Assembly: GCF_005937185.1 (NCBI RefSeq)
Contig: NZ_VCNI01000001.1
Location: 1,856,657 to 1,920,656 of the forward strand
Origin: Flagellimonas algicola
GTDB lineage: Bacteria; Bacteroidota; Bacteroidia; Flavobacteriales; Flavobacteriaceae
Length of the DNA stretch: 64,000 bases
Direction: 5' to 3'
Both the position numbers and the translations under genes were made by a program. Below, in pieces: positions 62,619-64,000 of this stretch; position 1 is the first letter of the stretch; each line of letters starts with the position of its first letter. The notes beneath the pieces were generated by a model, which was not told the origin of the DNA, ran no database searches, and was given only the letters and a program-made list of their open reading frames with translations.

Positions 62619-63716
62619 ATGGGAAAGAAAACCCCACTTTGCTTGTGCCTATTAATTGTAGGCTTTTTGATTTTGTCCTGTCAAGATGAATCTCCTAAGG
62701 ACACCGCTGCAGTCAATTTACCTTACATTTCCAGTTTCAGTCCTGCAGAAGGAAAAGCTGGCAAGACCACCGTTAACATAAGTGGTGGAAACTATGGAGT
62801 GTCAGCAGAAGAAATCACAGTTAAATTTGAAGGCATTGCCGCTAAAATAAACGCTGTGTCCGAAACCGGAATTGAAGTTATCGTGCCTGAAAATGCAAAG
62901 TCAGGACGAATTAGCCTAATTTCAAACAACAATATCAGCTTCTCCACAAAAGACTTCACGGTTATCGAAACACCAGAACCGAAAATCAAAAAATTTGATC
63001 CTGGATTTGGTAGTGTTGGAACCGAAGTCACAGTATATGGAAAGAACTTTGGAAGCACCCTAGAAGAAAATCTGGTAAAATTCAATGGAATTGAAGCCAC
63101 TGTTACCGAAATTACGGATGGGGGTTTAAAAGTGATTGTCCCAGGAGGTGATGTACATGGTCCAATTACCGTAAGGGTTGAAGAAGTAACCGGAACAAGC
63201 TCCTATTATTTTGGTAATGAACTTTCCTTTTCTGGTTTTGAACCAGCTGAGAGTTATGCCGGTCACACCATTACCCTAAATGGAAGTAACTTTCTTTCAA
63301 GTGTACCCATATCTATTTATTTTAATGACCTTAAGGCAAGTATCCAAGGTATAACGGATACTCAAATTGAGGTGGAGGTTCCGCTCAATGTTATGGATGG
63401 ACCAATTACCCTCTCCTCTCCACGGCAGTCCATTGTTAGTGACAAAGATTTCTTAGTGATACCTCCTCCAACCATTTCCCAAATGGACCCTCTTGAGGGG
63501 CCAATAGGTACCAAGGTAACTATTACAGGCACCGATTTTGACCTAGGAGTCATCTCGGTAACCTTCAATGGGGTAGAGGCAGAAGTCACATCTTCATCGG
63601 ATGAACAAATAGAGGTCACGGTTCCAAATGAAGCAACCACTGGATTAATCGAGGTGAGCGTCGGTGGTCAGATTATCCAAAGTGGTGATAATGAATTTGA
63701 GGTTATAGTTCCGTAA
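62619..63716 (+). CDS. Lipoprotein with four IPT/TIG domains
   Basis: A 365-residue lipoprotein (MGKKTPLCLCLLIVGFLILSC, Cys21) made of four consecutive IPT/TIG immunoglobulin-like domains, each starting with a P-x-(I/S)-x-x-(F/M)-(S/D/E)-P motif: YISSFSPAEGKAG, KIKKFDPGFGSVG, FSGFEPAESYAG and ISQMDPLEGPIG. The third is the most degenerate. Nothing follows the fourth domain. Such proteins in Bacteroidetes bind glycans at the surface, often as SusE/F-like or SGBP proteins; here no SusC/D is adjacent, so the ligand is unknown. Confidence 0.9.
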   Translation: MGKKTPLCLCLLIVGFLILSCQDESPKDTAAVNLPYISSFSPAEGKAGKTTVNISGGNYGVSAEEITVKFEGIAAKINAVSETGIEVIVPENAKSGRISLISNNNISFSTKDFTVIETPEPKIKKFDPGFGSVGTEVTVYGKNFGSTLEENLVKFNGIEATVTEITDGGLKVIVPGGDVHGPITVRVEEVTGTSSYYFGNELSFSGFEPAESYAGHTITLNGSNFLSSVPISIYFNDLKASIQGITDTQIEVEVPLNVMDGPITLSSPRQSIVSDKDFLVIPPPTISQMDPLEGPIGTKVTITGTDFDLGVISVTFNGVEAEVTSSSDEQIEVTVPNEATTGLIEVSVGGQIIQSGDNEFEVIVP

Positions 63717-63736
63717 TAGCAGGCTCTGCGTAACTC

Positions 63737-63757
63737 AAGGGCTGCTCAGCGGCCCTT
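63737..63757 (+). terminator. Hairpin terminator after the IPT/TIG gene
   Basis: AAGGGC (63737-63742) can pair with GCCCTT (63752-63757), with an inner GCTG/CAGC option, and CTTTT follows. It lies 21 bp after the lipoprotein stop and between convergent genes. Confidence 0.45.
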
Positions 63758-63772
63758 CTTTTAATGGTTTCC

Positions 63773-64000
63773 TTAATCCTTCAAGGTTTTGGATTGCTGC
63801 CTATATTTCCAACTCAACTTCCTAAATTTAATAACATAAATATAGGTGCTTTTCCCTTTTAAGCTGTCACTACTGGTATAGTATAGGTGTTTACCGTCTT
63901 TGGTCAAATAGGGATAAAGGTCACTGCCAGAAGTGTTCAGTTCTACCATGTTTTGAGGTTGTGTCCAAACACTGTCCTTCTTAAAACTAATATAAAGATC
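63773..64000 (-). CDS. PD40/WD40-like propeller protein, 3' end only
   Basis: The minus strand is open from the window edge to a TAA at 63773-63775 and encodes the last 75 residues of a protein whose start lies beyond 64000. The visible part contains DLYISFKKDSVWTQPQN and a PYLTKDGKHLYYTSSD segment, the typical PD40 (TolB-like) blade with FSPDGK-type wording, and ends with a basic tail. It is probably a secreted or periplasmic propeller protein; the rest is not visible. Confidence 0.75.
   Translation of the reverse strand, partial: DLYISFKKDSVWTQPQNMVELNTSGSDLYPYLTKDGKHLYYTSSDSLKGKSTYIYVIKFRKLSWKYRQQSKTLKD

Overview
The window reads as chromosomal DNA of a marine-type Bacteroidetes, most likely a member of the Flavobacteriaceae. 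This rests on a SusC/SusD pair, a FecR/ECF-sigma/TonB-receptor cassette, a type IX secretion (T9SS type B) sorting tail, many short Bacteroidetes-style lipoproteins, a two-component propeller kinase and TAnnTTTG -7 promoter elements. No rRNA, tRNA, CRISPR array, prophage or IS transposase was seen. The species call is an inference and I could not test it.

Layout, left to right. (1) 50-3146, minus strand: three genes joined by two ATGA overlaps, an unknown basic protein, a TPR sensor kinase and a LuxR-type response regulator. About 500 bp of non-coding DNA with a near-perfect inverted repeat lies upstream. (2) 3653-5462: a 44-residue membrane ORF and two convergent methyltransferases. (3) 5547-18995: a hexuronate-type sugar locus. 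SusC, SusD, a PmoA-like protein, a Gfo/Idh/MocA enzyme, mannonate oxidoreductase, mannonate dehydratase and a lipoprotein Gfo/Idh/MocA homologue run on the minus strand. A ThuA-like protein and a LacI regulator diverge from them. Two copies of one 18-bp operator-like site lie in the divergent region. (4) 19054-36488: housekeeping and envelope genes, including a DEDDh exonuclease/GIY-YIG fusion, an aldose epimerase-like protein, an M20 peptidase, a cysteine synthase homologue, a LolC/E-type permease, a NamZ-type lipoprotein, a sterol desaturase homologue, queE, a T9SS-secreted C-type lectin protein, a HerA-like ATPase and an HxlR regulator. (5) 37491-41894: a second sugar locus with a Tat-exported Gfo/Idh/MocA enzyme, three DUF1080 (3-keto-disaccharide hydrolase) proteins and a VOC protein. 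(6) 41899-50775: DUF2306 protein, two lipoproteins, an OmpA protein, a second two-component system with a beta-propeller kinase, folD and ffh. (7) 50875-56848: a very acidic repeat-built lipoprotein divergent from an ECF sigma/FecR/TonB-receptor cassette. (8) 56865-64000: a minus-strand operon of argS, an MtfA-type peptidase and a GDPD-like protein, then surface proteins, a palindrome-rich intergenic element, a four-domain IPT/TIG lipoprotein and the 3' end of a PD40 protein.

The most interesting biology is the pair of sugar loci. Neither contains a classical glycosidase or lyase. Both contain the families linked to oxidising a sugar at C3 and cleaving it as a 3-keto-glycoside (Gfo/Idh/MocA, ThuA, DUF1080). 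I infer, without proof, that locus 1 takes up and opens a uronic-acid glycoside this way. A separate genome habit is visible: spacers between co-directional genes filled with 7-bp tandem repeats (TAGATGT x8, GTTTGGT x13, and two degenerate examples).
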